64,000 nt of DNA from Lutraria lutraria (GCA_964023205.1 OZ026840.1:12014603-12078602), one strand, 5' to 3'. Counted from the stretch's first letter, positions 33,068 through 45,825 are shown. Translations and numbers: made by a program. The notes: a model not told the origin generated them from the sequence alone.

Positions 33068-36000
33068 GGGCATTAAAAGACCTGAAGAATTGATCTAGAA
33101 TACACATTTGATATTTCTGTTTGATGATAATAGAAACAGTTCACACCATCCTAAGATAAATCTCTATTTACTTTATAATAAATGTTTAGAACTCTTTAAA
33201 TTCTCAATGCATTTAAGTTAAACATGTAAATTTCTGATGTAAGTTTGTATTTATACTTTGTAAATGCCAATAAGTTTCATCTTTTGTAATCCTCAGACAC
33301 TGTTGAAAACTGATATCTATATTGTGAAACTAATACTTAATATACATCTGTTTCCATTGAGGCACAAGCATCAATAAATACTTGAAAGCGGGAGATTAAA
33401 TGCCTTACACCATATTTATCATGAATAATACTATGTTGATGTTGTATTTAAGTGCAACCAGAATTGAATGTCATATAGTCTGTGATTTTAATTAAGTACA
33501 TTGTTGGAATAAAACAAAAAAAAATTTAACTGAATATACGCATTACTAGTACAAATGTTTTTTTCTTCTTTGGTTTGATGTCCATGTCAGTGCTTTTAAT
33601 ACTTGATTGGTGATATTCTGAAATTGTGATGAAGTGCATTTAAAATTTTTGTGATTTAACATATTGAAGTGTACTAAGGACTAAATTTTTAGAAATTTTC
33701 TTTGCTGAAATTATTAATTGAAATGTGAGTTCCCCAATTATCATCCATTGCTGATGATTGTGACCTTTGAACTAATTATGTTGTACATTATGTTCATCTT
33801 TTGTGACACCATAATTCAAATGTGGAAGGAAATCAGCTCATTATGTCGTCTAAAATATCAATTCTGTGTGTTAAATGTGAATTGTTTCGTTGGATCTGCA
33901 GTAAGGACAGATTCATACCTTTGGTTTGCTGGAAATAAAATGAGTGCAGTAATTATGGTTTAAATGTAACAAGCAATATTATTAGTGAGCTGGTGACTTG
34001 ATAATATTGTAGAATGATACAAGGACTCACAGGAGGCACATAATGTACTGGTTATTGAGTGTGTACCAGAGTTTCTTGCAGTGAATGATATTTGCAAATG
34101 AATAATTTATTGGAGTGTATTAATTTTGTAAGATGTTCTTCACAACAAACCTCAGATACATTGTAGATTTATGTATCAATGTATTTTCATGCCCCCGCCA
34201 TTCAAAATGGCGGTTAGGCATAATGTGTTACCCCTGTCTGTCCGTCTGTCTGTCTGTCCGTTCAAATTTTGGTTTCAAAGCGATAACTCAAGAAATATTT
34301 CATGGATTGTTTTCATATTGTGCATGAATGTATATAAAATTGAAATACAGATCAAGTTCGATTTCCGTTAAAATCCAAACATTTTCACAGGAGTTATGGG
34401 CCCTTTTTTACTTGTCTCTCAATGTGGACATTTGTGTCCTCTGGACACATTTCTGATTTCATCTGAGCCTCATTATTTGACTTTGTGCTTATGGACAAAA
34501 TTGTCTTTCTGTCAAACAAACAATCAACATACAGATTGTTACTGTTACACCAGATTTCAGAAATTATGAGAGAGTACAATTTATAAAATCTTTCTTAATG
34601 AACAAGGTTATTCATTCAGGCAAAATGTTTATACTATTACGAAATCAGTATAAAGTAAAAATGTCAACAGAAAAAATTCCAAAAGTCCAAAATCATTTGA
34701 TAAGGTTCAGATATATTGTATGTTGACAGTCTTACTGATTATTATGTTCATTGTACATTCCTTCATTCTATATATATATATGTGCTAGTTTCTGTCTTAT
34801 ATTTTCACTATTGTTTCATATATTTCATGTAGTAGAAAGAAATATAATATCTTAGTAGTATCAAGAAATTAAACATGTTTGAATTTATCTTTTTAAAGCA
34901 CTAGTCCAAACTGTAAGCTGGCATTGATAATAAGCAATTTACCCCTAGCCCAAATACACAATTTTAAGAAAGTTCACTTACCTGAAAATTACTTGCCCCA
35001 GGCTTTTGGCGAGTGGGTTTGGGCAAACACAAAAATAGAGGGAGAAATAACAAGCATACATAGAAAAATTATGTTTTACCTAAATTACTCAGTGATTTAT
35101 ATTTTTAATTGTTTTCTTCAATTTCTTGTTCATACAATAATAATATTATGACATTTAAAAATGTTGTTAAACTTTATATACATGTATGGAAAGATGTAAG
35201 CTTCAGTGATTTAATGTTTGTTACAAGACTGTTTACCAAAGAAAACCTAACTAACTAACTACTCATAAGCCATATCAGCTTGTTCTTTACCTATTTATTG
35301 ACTGTGTCTGCTTTTAAGGACTGATACTTACTTTAAGAATTGTATTATATCTTAAATTTTACGTGTTTCTGTACCAGTCTAAGAGTTGACTGTATTAAAT
35401 CTCCTGTTTCCGTCCTTGACACAAGATTACATATCATATCTATTTATCAATGATGTCTATCAATCATCTGTTTATTGTAAATGTCACAATGTTGAATAAT
35501 TTTACTTTTGATTTTTTGATTGACTTTTTATCATCATTTTTCATTTGGTTTCATTCTTTTATCGGTTACTTATGACACTACTAGTCTGTGACTTAAGCAA
35601 CTTGCCTATTATCAGGAACAGCACATAATTGCCTTTTTTTGTCATGTTTGTATGTTAGCAAGATAACAGAACATATCTATTCCTTCAGCATCATTCAACA
35701 CTAAAGGATCACACTACATTTTATTTTTGATAAATAAGAATCACTCTGTGTCGGGTCCTTTTTCGAACTCTTCCCACTGTAATTATGTTTTCAAAATTTC
35801 TGAAATAAAAGTTATAGGGATATAATGTCCTCTATATCATATGAACACTGTTACAACTAAACCATCATAAGAAAGACCAACTACACATTAAGTTCATTTT
35901 TCTCTCCATTGAATGGCCATGTTTGACGACACAAAGTTCTTGTTGTTATCTTAGAACTTTAATTATCAGATATTCATGTTGTTATATAAGTTTATTTTAT

Positions 36001-37214
36001 AAGTATTACACAACTCATAAAATCTTTTTTTCTTTCAGTCTTGTTAACTACTAGTTCAAACCATGATCTGGTGTTACTTTTTCTTATCATTCCATTATGG
36101 TTTCTTCCTGAAAAAAAGGAATTATTCTTGAAGAACGTGCCAAATAGTGCAAGGTAGAAATTTGTTTGTGTAGGTTGTAATGGGAACTGTTACGTAGTAA
36201 TGAAATCACTGATATAATAATTAGTTAATTCTTGTATTGTGATTTCCAATTCCTTATTAATTCATGAATTCTTTTTTTTATACAACATTTACGCGATTTC
36301 ATTTATTTTTGTTTTTAATGACATTTTATATGATCATTTGTTCTCATTTTGTATTTATTTCATTCATTATTTGCTAATTTCTGTGAATGTTCCGTCCATG
36401 TTGTCTTGTGTTGTGCCTGCATGAATTTTTATACACAATTATTGTATCAGCATGCTGTTAATTTGTTTCATCAAAGGAAAACATTTTTCGCTTGAATTTT
36501 ATCAAACCTCAGTTTAGTAAAAATTATGTGCTTTCCATCATTTTGTTAGGAGTAATGTATTTAAAGTGTTTCAAGTGTTTATTATAAGCACTTGTTGTGA
36601 AAAATATATTGGATTTCATTTTATACATACATATACTTCAATGAATTCTTGACTTACTGTGGTATATATTCACCATGATTGTGTTGAAAAAGTGCATTAA
36701 TCCACTTGTTAAAAATTCCCAATGGCTTATAATAAAGGTACTTATCATATAGTGAAGAAATGAAATATTTACCAAATAGTCCCTGTAAACCTTACAATTA
36801 GCTTCTTTGTTAGTGAAGTTTTGATTTATGTTGGCTAATATCTATTTAATCAGAAAATTCTTATATGTAAACATTTTTTTTATATGTATCATACTATTAG
36901 AGTTGATTTATTTTCATTTTGTTACCTTGGAAACATTCAGGTCTAATACTTGTGATTTCCATCAATTACTCGAGTCAGTCCAATAAGAATCAATGTCCTT
37001 AGATAATGTGAACACTTTCTACAGCCAATTGATTATCATGTATTGATAATTATATATATTGTGTTACATCTGAAATTTTGTCTTGTTCTATATAACATCT
37101 TAATCACATACACTTGATTTTTAACTGTAAGTGTGATTTCATTTACTTCAACATTAAAAACTTGATGTAAGTTTGTTGTTTTTATTTAGCTTAAATAAAT
37201 GAACTGATAACATT
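33068..37214. other. ARL3 downstream region, largely featureless
   Basis: ARL3 3' UTR probably occupies the first few hundred bases. 34190-34400 is a dispersed repeat (GCCCCCGCCATTCAAAATGG, then a CTGT/CCGT microsatellite at 34227-34262). 34890-35035 is the inverted partner of 30580-30760. Otherwise AT-rich sequence with short unsupported frames (33718-33963, 36239-36424). No gene recognised. Confidence 0.6.
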
Positions 37215-39945
37215 AAGTGATGATGCAAAAAATCAGCACATAGTGGTAACACAAAGTATTGACACAAAGTATTATCACAGAGTGGTAACACAAAGTATTA
37301 TCACAGAGTGGTAACACAAAGTATTGGCACAAAGTGGTTTCACAAATTATTGGCACAAAGTATAAGCATACAGTATTAGCACAAAGTGGTAACTCGAAGT
37401 ATTAGCACAAAGTGGTAACTCGAAGTATTAGCGCAAAGTGGTAACAAGTATTAGCTCAAAGTGGTTACACAAATTATTGGCACAAAGTGGTAACAAAGTA
37501 TTAGCACAAAGTGGTAACTCGAAGTATTAGCTCAAAGTGGTAACAAGTATTAGCTCAAAGTGGTTACACAAAGTATAAGCACAAAGTGGTAACACAAAGT
37601 ATTAGCTCAAAGTGGTAACACAAAGTATTAGCACAAAGTGGTAACACAAAGTATTAGCACAAAGTGGTTACACAAAGTATTAGCTCAAAGTGGTAACACA
37701 AAGTATTAGCTCAAAGTGGTAACACAAAGTATTAGCACAAAGTGGTTACACAAAGTATTAGCTCAAAGTGGTTACACAAAGTATCAGCACAAAGTGGTAA
37801 CACAAAGTATCAGCACAAAGTGGTAACACAAAGTATTAGCACGAAGTATTAGCACAAAGTGGTAACACAAAGTATTAGCTCAAGGTGATAACACAAGAAT
37901 TAGCTCAAAGTGGTAACACAAAGTATCAGCACAAAGTGGTAACACAAAGTATCAGCTCAAAGTGGTAACACAAAGTATCAGCACAAACTATTAGCTCAAA
38001 ATGGTAACACAAAGTATTAGCACAAAATGGTAACACAAAGTATTGGCACAAAGTGGTAACACAAAGTATCAGCACAAAGTATTAGCTCAAAGTGATAACA
38101 CAAAGTATCAGCACAAAGTGGTAACACAAAGTATTGGCACAAAGTGGTAACACAAAGTATTAGCACAAAATGGTAAAACAAAGTATTAGCACAAAATGGT
38201 AACACAAAGTATCAGCACAAAGTGGTAACACAAAGTGGTAAAACAAAGTATCAGCACAAAGTGGTAACACAAAGTATCAGCACAAAGTGGTAACACAAAG
38301 TATCAGCACAAAGTGGTAACACAAAGTATCAGCTCAAAGTGGTAACACAAAGTATCAGCACAAACTATTAGCTCAAAATGGTAACACAAAGTATTAGCAC
38401 AAAATGGTAACACAAAGTATTGGCACAAAGTGGTAACACAAAGTATCAGCACAAAGTATTAGCTCAAAGTGATAACACAAAGTATCAGCACAAAGTGGTA
38501 ACACAAAGTATTGGCACAAAGTGGTAACACAAAGTATTAGCACAAAATGGTAAAACAAAGTATTAGCACAAAATGGTAACACAAAGTATCAGCACAAAGT
38601 GGTAACACAAAGTGGTAAAACAAAGTATCAGCACAAAGTGGTAACACAAAGTATCAGCACAAAGTGGTAACACAAAGTATCAGCACAAACTATTAGCTCA
38701 AAATGGTAACACAAAGTATTAGCACAAAATGGTAACACGAAGTATTGGCACAAAGTGGTAACACAAAGTATCAGCACAAAGTGGTAACACAAAGTATCAG
38801 CACAAAGTGGTAACACAAAGTATTAGCTCAAAGTGATAACACAAGTATTAGCTCAAATGGTAACAAAGTATCAGCACAAAGTGGTAACACAAAGTATCAG
38901 CTCAAAGTGGTAACACAAAGTATTAGCACAAAGTGGTAACACAAAGTATTAGCACAAAGTGGTAACACAAAGTATAAGCACAAAGTGGTAACACAAAGTA
39001 TAAGCACAAAGTGGTAACACAAAGTATCAGCACAAAGTGGTAACACAAAGTATCAGCACAAAGTATTAGCTCAAAATGGTAACACAAAGTATCAGCACAA
39101 AGTGGTAACACAAAGTATTAGCACAAAGTGGTAACACAAAGTATTAGCACAAAGTGGTAACACAAAGTATAAGCACAAAGTGGTAACACAAAGTATCAGC
39201 ACAAAGTATTGGCACAAAGTGGTAACACAAAGTATTGGCACAAAGTGGTAACACAAAGTATCAGCACAAAGTGGTAACACAAAGTATCAGCACAAAGTGG
39301 TAACACAAAGTATTAGCTCAAAGTGATAACACAAGTATTAGCTCAAATGGTAACACAAAGTATCAGCACAAAGTGGTAACACAAAGTATCAGCTCAAAGT
39401 GGTAACACAAAGTATTAGCACAAAGTGGTAACACAAAGTATTAGCACAAAGTGGTAACACAAAGTATAAGCACAAAGTGGTAACACAAAGTATTAGCACA
39501 AAGTGGTAACACAAAGTATAAGCACAAAGTGGTAACACAAAGTATCAGCACAAAGTGGTAACACAAAGTATCAGCACAAAGTATTAGCTCAAAATGGTAA
39601 CACAAAGTATCAGCACAAAGTGGTAACACAAAGTATTAGCACAAAGTGGTAACACAAAGTATTAGCACAAAGTGGTAACACAAAGTATAAGCACAAAGTG
39701 GTAACACAAAGTATCAGCACAAAGTATTGGCACAAAGTGGTAACACAAAGTATTGGCACAAAGTGGTAACACAAAGTATAAGCACAAAGTGGTAACACAA
39801 AGTATCAGCACAAAGTATTGGCACAAAGTGGTAACACAAAGTATCAGCACAAAGTGGTTACACAAAGTATTAGCACAAAGTGGTAACACAAAGTATAAGC
39901 ACAAAGTGATGACAAAAAGTGTGATAATAAAGTGATATCACATCA
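37215..39945. repeat. 26-bp satellite-like array, about 105 copies with higher-order copying
   Basis: Unit AGTATTAGCACAAAGTGGTA-ACACAA with common variants (TCAGCACAAAG, TTAGCTCAAAG, TTGGCACAAAG). Frames predicted from the minus strand are identical at 38017 and 38394 (377-base shift) and at 38923/39441 and 39092/39610 (518-base shifts), so blocks of 14-20 units have been duplicated. No conserved protein. Confidence 0.97.
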
Positions 39946-40257
39946 CAAAGTGAGATGGTATAGTGATATCGCATATTAGAAAGAAAACAAAGTCTATTTA
40001 TTTTAGTTTATTTTATTACAAAAACAAAATTTGTAGACAAATTGTCAAACCTTTGTTATATGCTGTTGAAAATGTTTGATAGCAAAATTTTCAGATTTTA
40101 TTAAAAACATGCTTTAGGGTTGGTTCCAAAGATGCATCAGTCAGGTAACAAGAAAATTTACATAATTCTTTTCCGGCCTTACAGATTTCATATTTACAGA
40201 AGGTGATAAGTTATTTATATTTACAATAGCAGTATAAAAACAAAGAAGTAATGTATG

Positions 40258-40424
40258 CAGTCAAACCTGTGAACAAAGGCCACTCTTGGGAAAGACATTT
40301 TGTGGCCTTTATTGACAGATAGCCTTTAATTTGGAGTTCATTTATTCTAAATAATCAGTGATGAATGGCCTTTATTCACACGGTTGTCTTTATTTGAAGG
40401 TGACCGCTAACACAGGATTGACTG
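40258..40424. mobile_element. 167-bp MITE (CAGTCAAACCTGTGAACA family), copy 1
   Basis: Left end CAGTCAAACCTGTGAACAAA pairs with right end ...CACAGGATTGACTG; inner text AAAGGCCAC / GTGGCCTTTATT also pairs. TA follows the right end. Same family as 52499-52675. Confidence 0.8.
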
Positions 40425-40524
40425 TATATAAACTTTGTATCAAAATTAATGGAACAGAGGTTCATAATTTATCATTAAATGACAAAAGAATTAATTTTAT
40501 TCTTTCTGTAATTAACCTCATTTA

Positions 40525-40668
40525 CAGTTTGTCCTAATTTCTCGTCCAATGAAATGTCCGCATTTCATTTGAAATTTGAAAAATATATCGCATAAAATGT
40601 GCCTTGAACCTGATATGGAGAAAATACGTCACTTATTACGCTGTCTGTACAGAAATTAAGACAAACTG
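40525..40668. mobile_element. 144-bp MITE with TA target duplication
   Basis: CAGTTTGTCCTAATTTCT at 40525-40542 is mirrored by AGAAATTAAGACAAACTG at 40651-40668 (one mismatch). TA flanks both (40523-40524, 40669-40670). Tc1/mariner-type by these features. No coding content. Confidence 0.8.
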
Positions 40669-40675
40669 TAAATCA

Positions 40676-40773
40676 GTTATCGTTCATATTTTGAATTTTA
40701 TGCGACATATCACTGCGCTCCGCTCCGCGTCGCTTGTGATATATCCCATAAAATTCAAAATATGAACGATAAC
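40676..40773. repeat. 98-bp hairpin with 38-bp arms and GC-rich loop
   Basis: GTTATCGTTCATATTTTGAA-TTTTATG at 40676 onward pairs with CATAAAATTCAAAATATGAA-CGATAAC ending 40773; nearly all of the 38 positions match. The loop (GCGCTCCGCTCCGCGTCGC) is strikingly GC-rich in AT-rich surroundings. It lies seven bases from the MITE at 40525-40668. Confidence 0.8.
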
Positions 40774-41184
40774 TAATACTTATAGAATGAATTCACAATT
40801 TTTTACAAAGACAATTATTGAGATAAGAACAATACTGATTGTGATCATGTGATGTCATACTATGCAGGCAGTTTAATTTGTCTATAAAACTACCTGCACT
40901 AGGCTTATGTTGAAAAAGTTTACTTCTTAAAAATACTTTCTCATATATACATGCAAGCCCATTCTTCTAGTTTCATAAAAAGTATAAATTGACACTAAAA
41001 ACAATTATTTCTGTGTCCAATCAAATGTAAAAAAAGCATTATTTAATTTACAGATTTACCTCATATTTAAAACAATAAAAGCCTCTGATACATTTTTACT
41101 TTGAAACAAAATGGTATCTGAATGGTAGATTTTTCTATTTGGCACAAAAAAGATCTCCAATCACAACATAGCCCCTTTTATACC

Positions 41185-42263
41185 CTAAAGTTGTGGGGCT
41201 GTTCCAGCCTGATCTAACCCACTTGAGATTGCTGTAGCCGTAACTGGGGGCTGTTCAACAAGGAATGGTTGTGGTGCCCCACCAGGTATTGGATTAAAGG
41301 ACTGGCCAGCACCAAATGACTGACCACTAAATGATGATCTACCTAAAGATTGTCCAAATGTTGGCTGACCTACTTGTGCACGACCTGATGAACGATCTTG
41401 ACCCGATGAAAATTCTTGACCTATTGAAAATCCCGTACCTGATGTAAATCCTTGACCGATTGGTACACTTTGCACTGACTGAAATCCTTGATCAGTTGAA
41501 AATCCTTGGCCAGACGGAAATCCTTGACCAGTTGAAAATCCTTGAGTTGATGGAACACTTTGACCTGACGAAAATCCTTGACCAGATGAAAATCCTTGAC
41601 CAGTTGAAAATCCATGAGTTGATGGAATACTTTGACCTGACGAAAATCCTTGACCAGACGAAAATCCTTGACCAGTTGAAAATCCTTGACTTGATGGAAT
41701 ACTTTGACCTGATGAAAATCCTTGACCAGATGAAAATCCTTGACTTGATGGAAACTGCTGTCCTTGACTTGTTCTCAAAGAACTGGATGATGAACCAAAT
41801 CGTTGATCATTGACCCCACCAAATAACGTTTGACTTTGACTAAATGGATCCTGGCCAGGTAATGTAGCGAATGTGTTTGGTTGTCCTCCCAAAACTTGAT
41901 CTGATCGTTGACGACTGGACACACTGAAGTCTGGTTGAGAAAGTTGGTCACCAAATGAAGGCATTTGTGGCATTGAAGGAAATTCTGATAGTCGTCCTTG
42001 ACTTGGTAATCTGATGGTTTGGCCTGGAAATCGTTGAGGAATAGTTTGTCTACCTTGATTCCATGATCTCAAAGATGCTCCTCCTGTGCTCCCCTCTAAT
42101 CCCAAACTTCTTCCTCTGCCTTCATGTCCGCTTCTTGTTTGGCCTAAATTTGGAGACATTACTCTCCTGCTGAATTGTTGACGCCCTCTTAACACTGATT
42201 GGCCTGATGTCAAACCACGCCCACATATGCGCTGTTGAGCTCGTGAACCAGGAGCATAAAGTG
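41185..42263 (-). CDS. Secreted protein exon 4 (repeat tail) and stop
   Basis: Acceptor TTTTTTTCCGTGCAG; the exon supplies residues 67-425 and ends TAG at 41187-41185. It includes the last cysteine (QQRICGRG) and the Gly-Ser-Gln-Phe repeats (coding 41742-41398). The plus-strand and alternative minus frames here (41421-41813) are shadows caused by the 3n-periodic repeats. Confidence 0.85.
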
Positions 42264-45200
42264 CTGCACGGAAAAAAATACAAAACATGTCAAACATTGT
42301 CTAATATTATACATATACTTATCAATGATGATAATAATCAGCAAATATAGACACGGCTTTTTTAAAATCAAAACAGAAACTAACTATTTATATAAAATTT
42401 ATATTTTTGCACATTGTATTTATATACGTATTTGATGCTGAACTTCTATTTGACAGCGTACATGTTCAGTAATAGACCGTTGCCATTTACACACACAATT
42501 GGACGTCTATCATGGACAAAAATGTACAGTCGCTAAGTTTCTTTGATGTTATTAAATTCCTAAATTGCCTTGAACACCACTTATCAACCAGCAATCCAAT
42601 TAGGTCACACATTAAAACGTTGATATTAGTTCAGCTAAATAAATTACGCATTTAATCATATCTACTGTATATATTAATTCAAATAATTGTAATATGTTTG
42701 TCAAGGACGGCAAATAACTTTATTTCAACCACATAAGAATACAGTTTCGTACATTTTTGCCTTACACATTTTACAACAACAAGAAATTGACTCCCTATAA
42801 ATTGACGGTAGTCTTATTTTTTTACGCTTGTAGATTTCCCTATATTGACCCAATGGAAGGAAGAGTTTCCTCTGAATCAACCAATAGAATGAGGAATTTC
42901 TTCAGAATAATTAATACGTCATGCCAAGAAATACTGGTCAAAAGTGAGTTAAGACACATTCGCGAAAAAAGAGAAATTAATCGCCGGCTGAAAATAAAAA
43001 TAAGTTTGTTTGGAGCGCTCCGACCCAAAATTTTATCACCGGGTAGGTAGGTAGAGATTTTTTACTAAATGACAAGAGTAAAAATAAATAAATAAAAAAT
43101 GCCCAAAACATCTTATTTTATTTATTTGTCAGGATTTTCTTGGGTAATTAGGAGCACTCCGAACAAACTTATTTTTAATTTCGGCCCAAAAAGGATTGAA
43201 TTCATTTGCATATGTTTTATACACTTACGTCTACTGTCCAAAGTTCTCGCACACGCTGCTACAGGCCTGGATGCGTCTCGTCTTTGGTATGCTCTGCATA
43301 CGTCACCTGGACAACAAGGCGGGGCTCTCTGAAATTGAAAAATGTATAAATTATGCTGTATGACCTTCCAATTGTCATGTTTACCATCATCAAAGACACA
43401 ATCGATAACCAATAGAAGAATAGTGAAATACGTTCTTTGTTTTGACCGTGCAAGAGTGCACCCGAGATATATCAATATTAAACATCTGAATAAATATTAC
43501 TTTTATACAAGTGTTAAACTTCTATAATAGGTCATCTAGAATATTAGTACAAGTATAATTATGACACCATTGAATACTTAAACCAATCAAAGACAATTAA
43601 AATGTTATCTGCATTGATATTTTAGAATTAATGAAGCTTAGTAAACTATCAAGTGGTATATTACTAGTATACGCTTCATCCGTGAAGTATCAAAATGTGT
43701 ATCAAATGAGGAAGCGATGGTTCTCCTCACAAAATAGTTTAAATAGACCATGTTGACCGAAAGTTGAGCAGTTTGTATACGTGTTTAAATGTTTACATGG
43801 AAAACAATGTTTAAGGGCGACGATAGATTACATATAAATAGTTAGTTCAAAATCAGGATATATAGTTCAGAAGTCATCTCAATTTACAAAATGGTCTGTC
43901 GGTATAGCTATACCCCCCAATATGAAGACCACTTAGAAGTCGAAAATAATGAGATGAAGTTGAAATATGGTGAAAATTAGGACTGTGGATCGTTGGGTAA
44001 ATGGCTAGCCTAGGTAAGTGGCGATCCAATCTAATCCACGATTCCATTAATCGAATCACGAATCTTTTGTTATCAAGTAACCCATCAAAAACTTCAACAC
44101 TGTAGTCCTGAAGACAGCTAAGTTTAATTTTCTTTTAGGAATGATGAAGTAGATCAATATAAATTGTTCTATGGCTTAAATTTATACGTACTCCCTTCCA
44201 ATAAATGGATTTTACCAGCATCTTTTTCTGGTTTGAGCCTGTGACCAATTATTTAAAGATCCGATTGGACCTCTTTGCAAACAAAGTAATCTATTATGAG
44301 ACAATATATATTCAGAGAAAAGAGATTTTTAAGAACAAAGAATACTCTTTATGATTATTGTTAAAAGGCAAGATTGCGAACCACGAATCTTAGTAATGAC
44401 GATTATTCATACTCATTTTTTCAATTTGATTCGTGATTACCCGAGTACTCGGATACTCACCACAGCCCAAGTAAAATATTGAAAACCAGGACAAAATAAG
44501 CGATCTTATAGGAAATACTGTACTGTTAAAATTGACGTGGTCGTTTAATATGAGGTTTACTGAACTGTACTGTGGTACTTACCCGGCATACAGCCAATCT
44601 TATCCTTGGCTGATTCTGTAAGTGAAAACTTTCACTTAATCCAAGAAGAAGTGCCTGAAATAATCCAATCACATAAATGTTATAAGACTAACAGTATATT
44701 GGAAAATGATTTATCGAAAGAAATCTGCACCACTACATTCGTCAGCAAGTAAATCGCATTAACTTAGAAAAGTTAATGTATCCAAATGAAAATGATATTC
44801 GACTTATATGTCGAACACGCAGCCTACGTAGTCGTCATTGAACAAGTTTGATACAACGTATGTGCTCAGTTTAACGGAGTTACCTAAAATTCATGTTTAT
44901 AGACAGCATAATCGCGAGAACATTTTACAATCGTCTAATACTGTTTCTTGGAACACCAAACAAGATCAATAAAAGCCTTTGCATGGGGTTTGGCGAAGCT
45001 CTGCCATGGAGCCACAATGTATAATGACCATTCCATACAACACGACGATCGTTCAAGCTGCATGGATACAACCGAGATGGTTGAGAAATGATAGACGACA
45101 ATAAACAAACAATGAAATTTTCCCAAATGCGGCGCTTAGAAATTTTGATTTGATAAGTCCCATTTTAAAGTCTCTTCATGTAGGTACGTTGGTACATGGC

Positions 45201-45825
45201 AGTCACCAGAACTGTAAATCGCATCACTGATAGTCATGCTGCCTGCATGTTCGTCAGTATAAGTTTTTCAATAATTCCAGTATCATTATGTTAAAGCATG
45301 TTAACTACACGTATTTATTCATGATTCAGTTCACCAGCCCATAGCAAGATAGGACAATACTATCATTAAATTTTGACAATGCACATACGTAAGATATAAG
45401 CTTAATATATACGTAAGACGCCACCTTTTATTGGTAGTTCCGATTCTTGATGTTAAAAATGTGTACACTTAATTATTAATAGATGCTATTACAGTAAAAT
45501 CTTAGAAATGTATGAAGTATGAATATCAGTATTAATTGGACATAAATAACAGAAAATGAAACTCACCCTCTATGCAATTCAAAGAACATATTTTACAGAT
45601 ACAAGATTCACGGACAACACGGATATTTTCACTATAACATTTTTTGTTTGCAAGATCTGATATGGTGACTTACTTGCAACTTGAAATAATGCATACAAAC
45701 ATTTAACAGTCAATAGGAGACATTTAATTATATGAAAGTGCTTTAACCAAAAAAACTAAATCAATTATAAATACACGCATATGTATTTAAAAACTTACCA
45801 CTAATAAAGAAACAGATATCCACAT
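41185..45825 (-). CDS. Secreted Cys/Arg + Gly-Ser-Gln-Phe-repeat protein, four coding exons, novel to me
   Basis: Minus-strand exons 45825-45799, 44654-44583, 43328-43229 and 42263-41185 join in phase (0, 0, 1) with consensus AG/GT sites to give 425 residues. Residues 1-18 are a signal peptide (MWISVSLLVALLLGLSES) split between exons 1 and 2. Residues 19-85 are Arg-rich with six cysteines (32, 38, 39, 44, 59, 80), including RRAPPCCPGDVCR, so up to three disulfides. Residues 86-240 are low-complexity, rich in Gln, Ser, Gly, Arg. Residues about 241-355 are [QGFSSG] hexads arranged in 24-residue repeats separated by QSIPS/QSVPS. The end is Pro/Gln-rich. No membrane segment after the signal and no lysine-rich stretch. 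An extracellular matrix, adhesive (byssus-like), mucus or shell-matrix role fits the composition but is inference. Gene order around it gives no hint. Confidence 0.75.
41398..41742 (-). repeat. Coding repeats, 18-bp hexads within 72-bp units
   Basis: GGATTTTCATCTGGTCAA-type hexad codons (QGFSSG) are organised as three roughly 72-base units (SIPSSQGF.., SIPSTHGF.., SVPSTQGF..) and a diverged fourth. Codon differences are mostly synonymous or Ser/Thr exchanges, suggesting selection for composition. Confidence 0.85.
42986..43186. mobile_element. 201-bp MITE in intron 3 of the secreted gene
   Basis: GGCTGAAAATAAAAATAAGT..GGAGCGCTCC (42986-43021) is mirrored by 43151-43186 with about four differences in 36. 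A poly-AT middle contains GGTAGGTAGGTAG. Arms of the same family occur singly at 22827-22862 and 27695-27730. Confidence 0.75.
43229..43328 (-). CDS. Secreted protein exon 3
   Basis: Acceptor TTTTTCAATTTCAG, donor AGAC|GTAAGT; 100 bases, 33 codons plus one base. Encodes RAPPCCPGDVCRAYQRRDAS and RPVAACARTLDSR, the cysteine core. The base composition is clearly richer in GC than the flanks. Confidence 0.75.
43480..44580. other. Intron 2 of secreted gene, nothing recognised
   Basis: AT-rich sequence between exon 3 and exon 2 with no element borders or frames I can support. Confidence 0.5.
44583..44654 (-). CDS. Secreted protein exon 2
   Basis: Acceptor ATTATTTCAG, then 24 codons (ALLLGLSESFHLQNQPRIRL, AVCR), donor CGG|GTAAGT. 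It completes the signal peptide and contains the first cysteine. It is open in only one of the three frames, which agrees with both neighbours. Confidence 0.75.
45799..45825 (-). CDS. Secreted protein exon 1 (start codon, signal peptide part)
   Basis: ATG-TGG-ATA... encodes MWISVSLLV and ends GTG|GTAAGT. Twenty-seven bases only. The upstream leader on the minus strand is AT-rich, with a TATTTAT motif about 65 bases before the ATG that could be a TATA-like box. Chosen because it is the only upstream ATG exon found that completes the hydrophobic signal core of exon 2 in phase. Confidence 0.7.

Noticed and set aside
38017..39904. Minus-strand frames of LCADTLCYHFVLIL type
   Set aside because: Products of the 26-bp array; identical lengths reflect block copies, not selection.
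43099..43475. Plus- and minus-strand frames around 43.1-43.5 kb as single-exon genes
   Set aside because: The minus frame runs through a real 100-base exon into intron and MITE sequence; the plus frame is its shadow.
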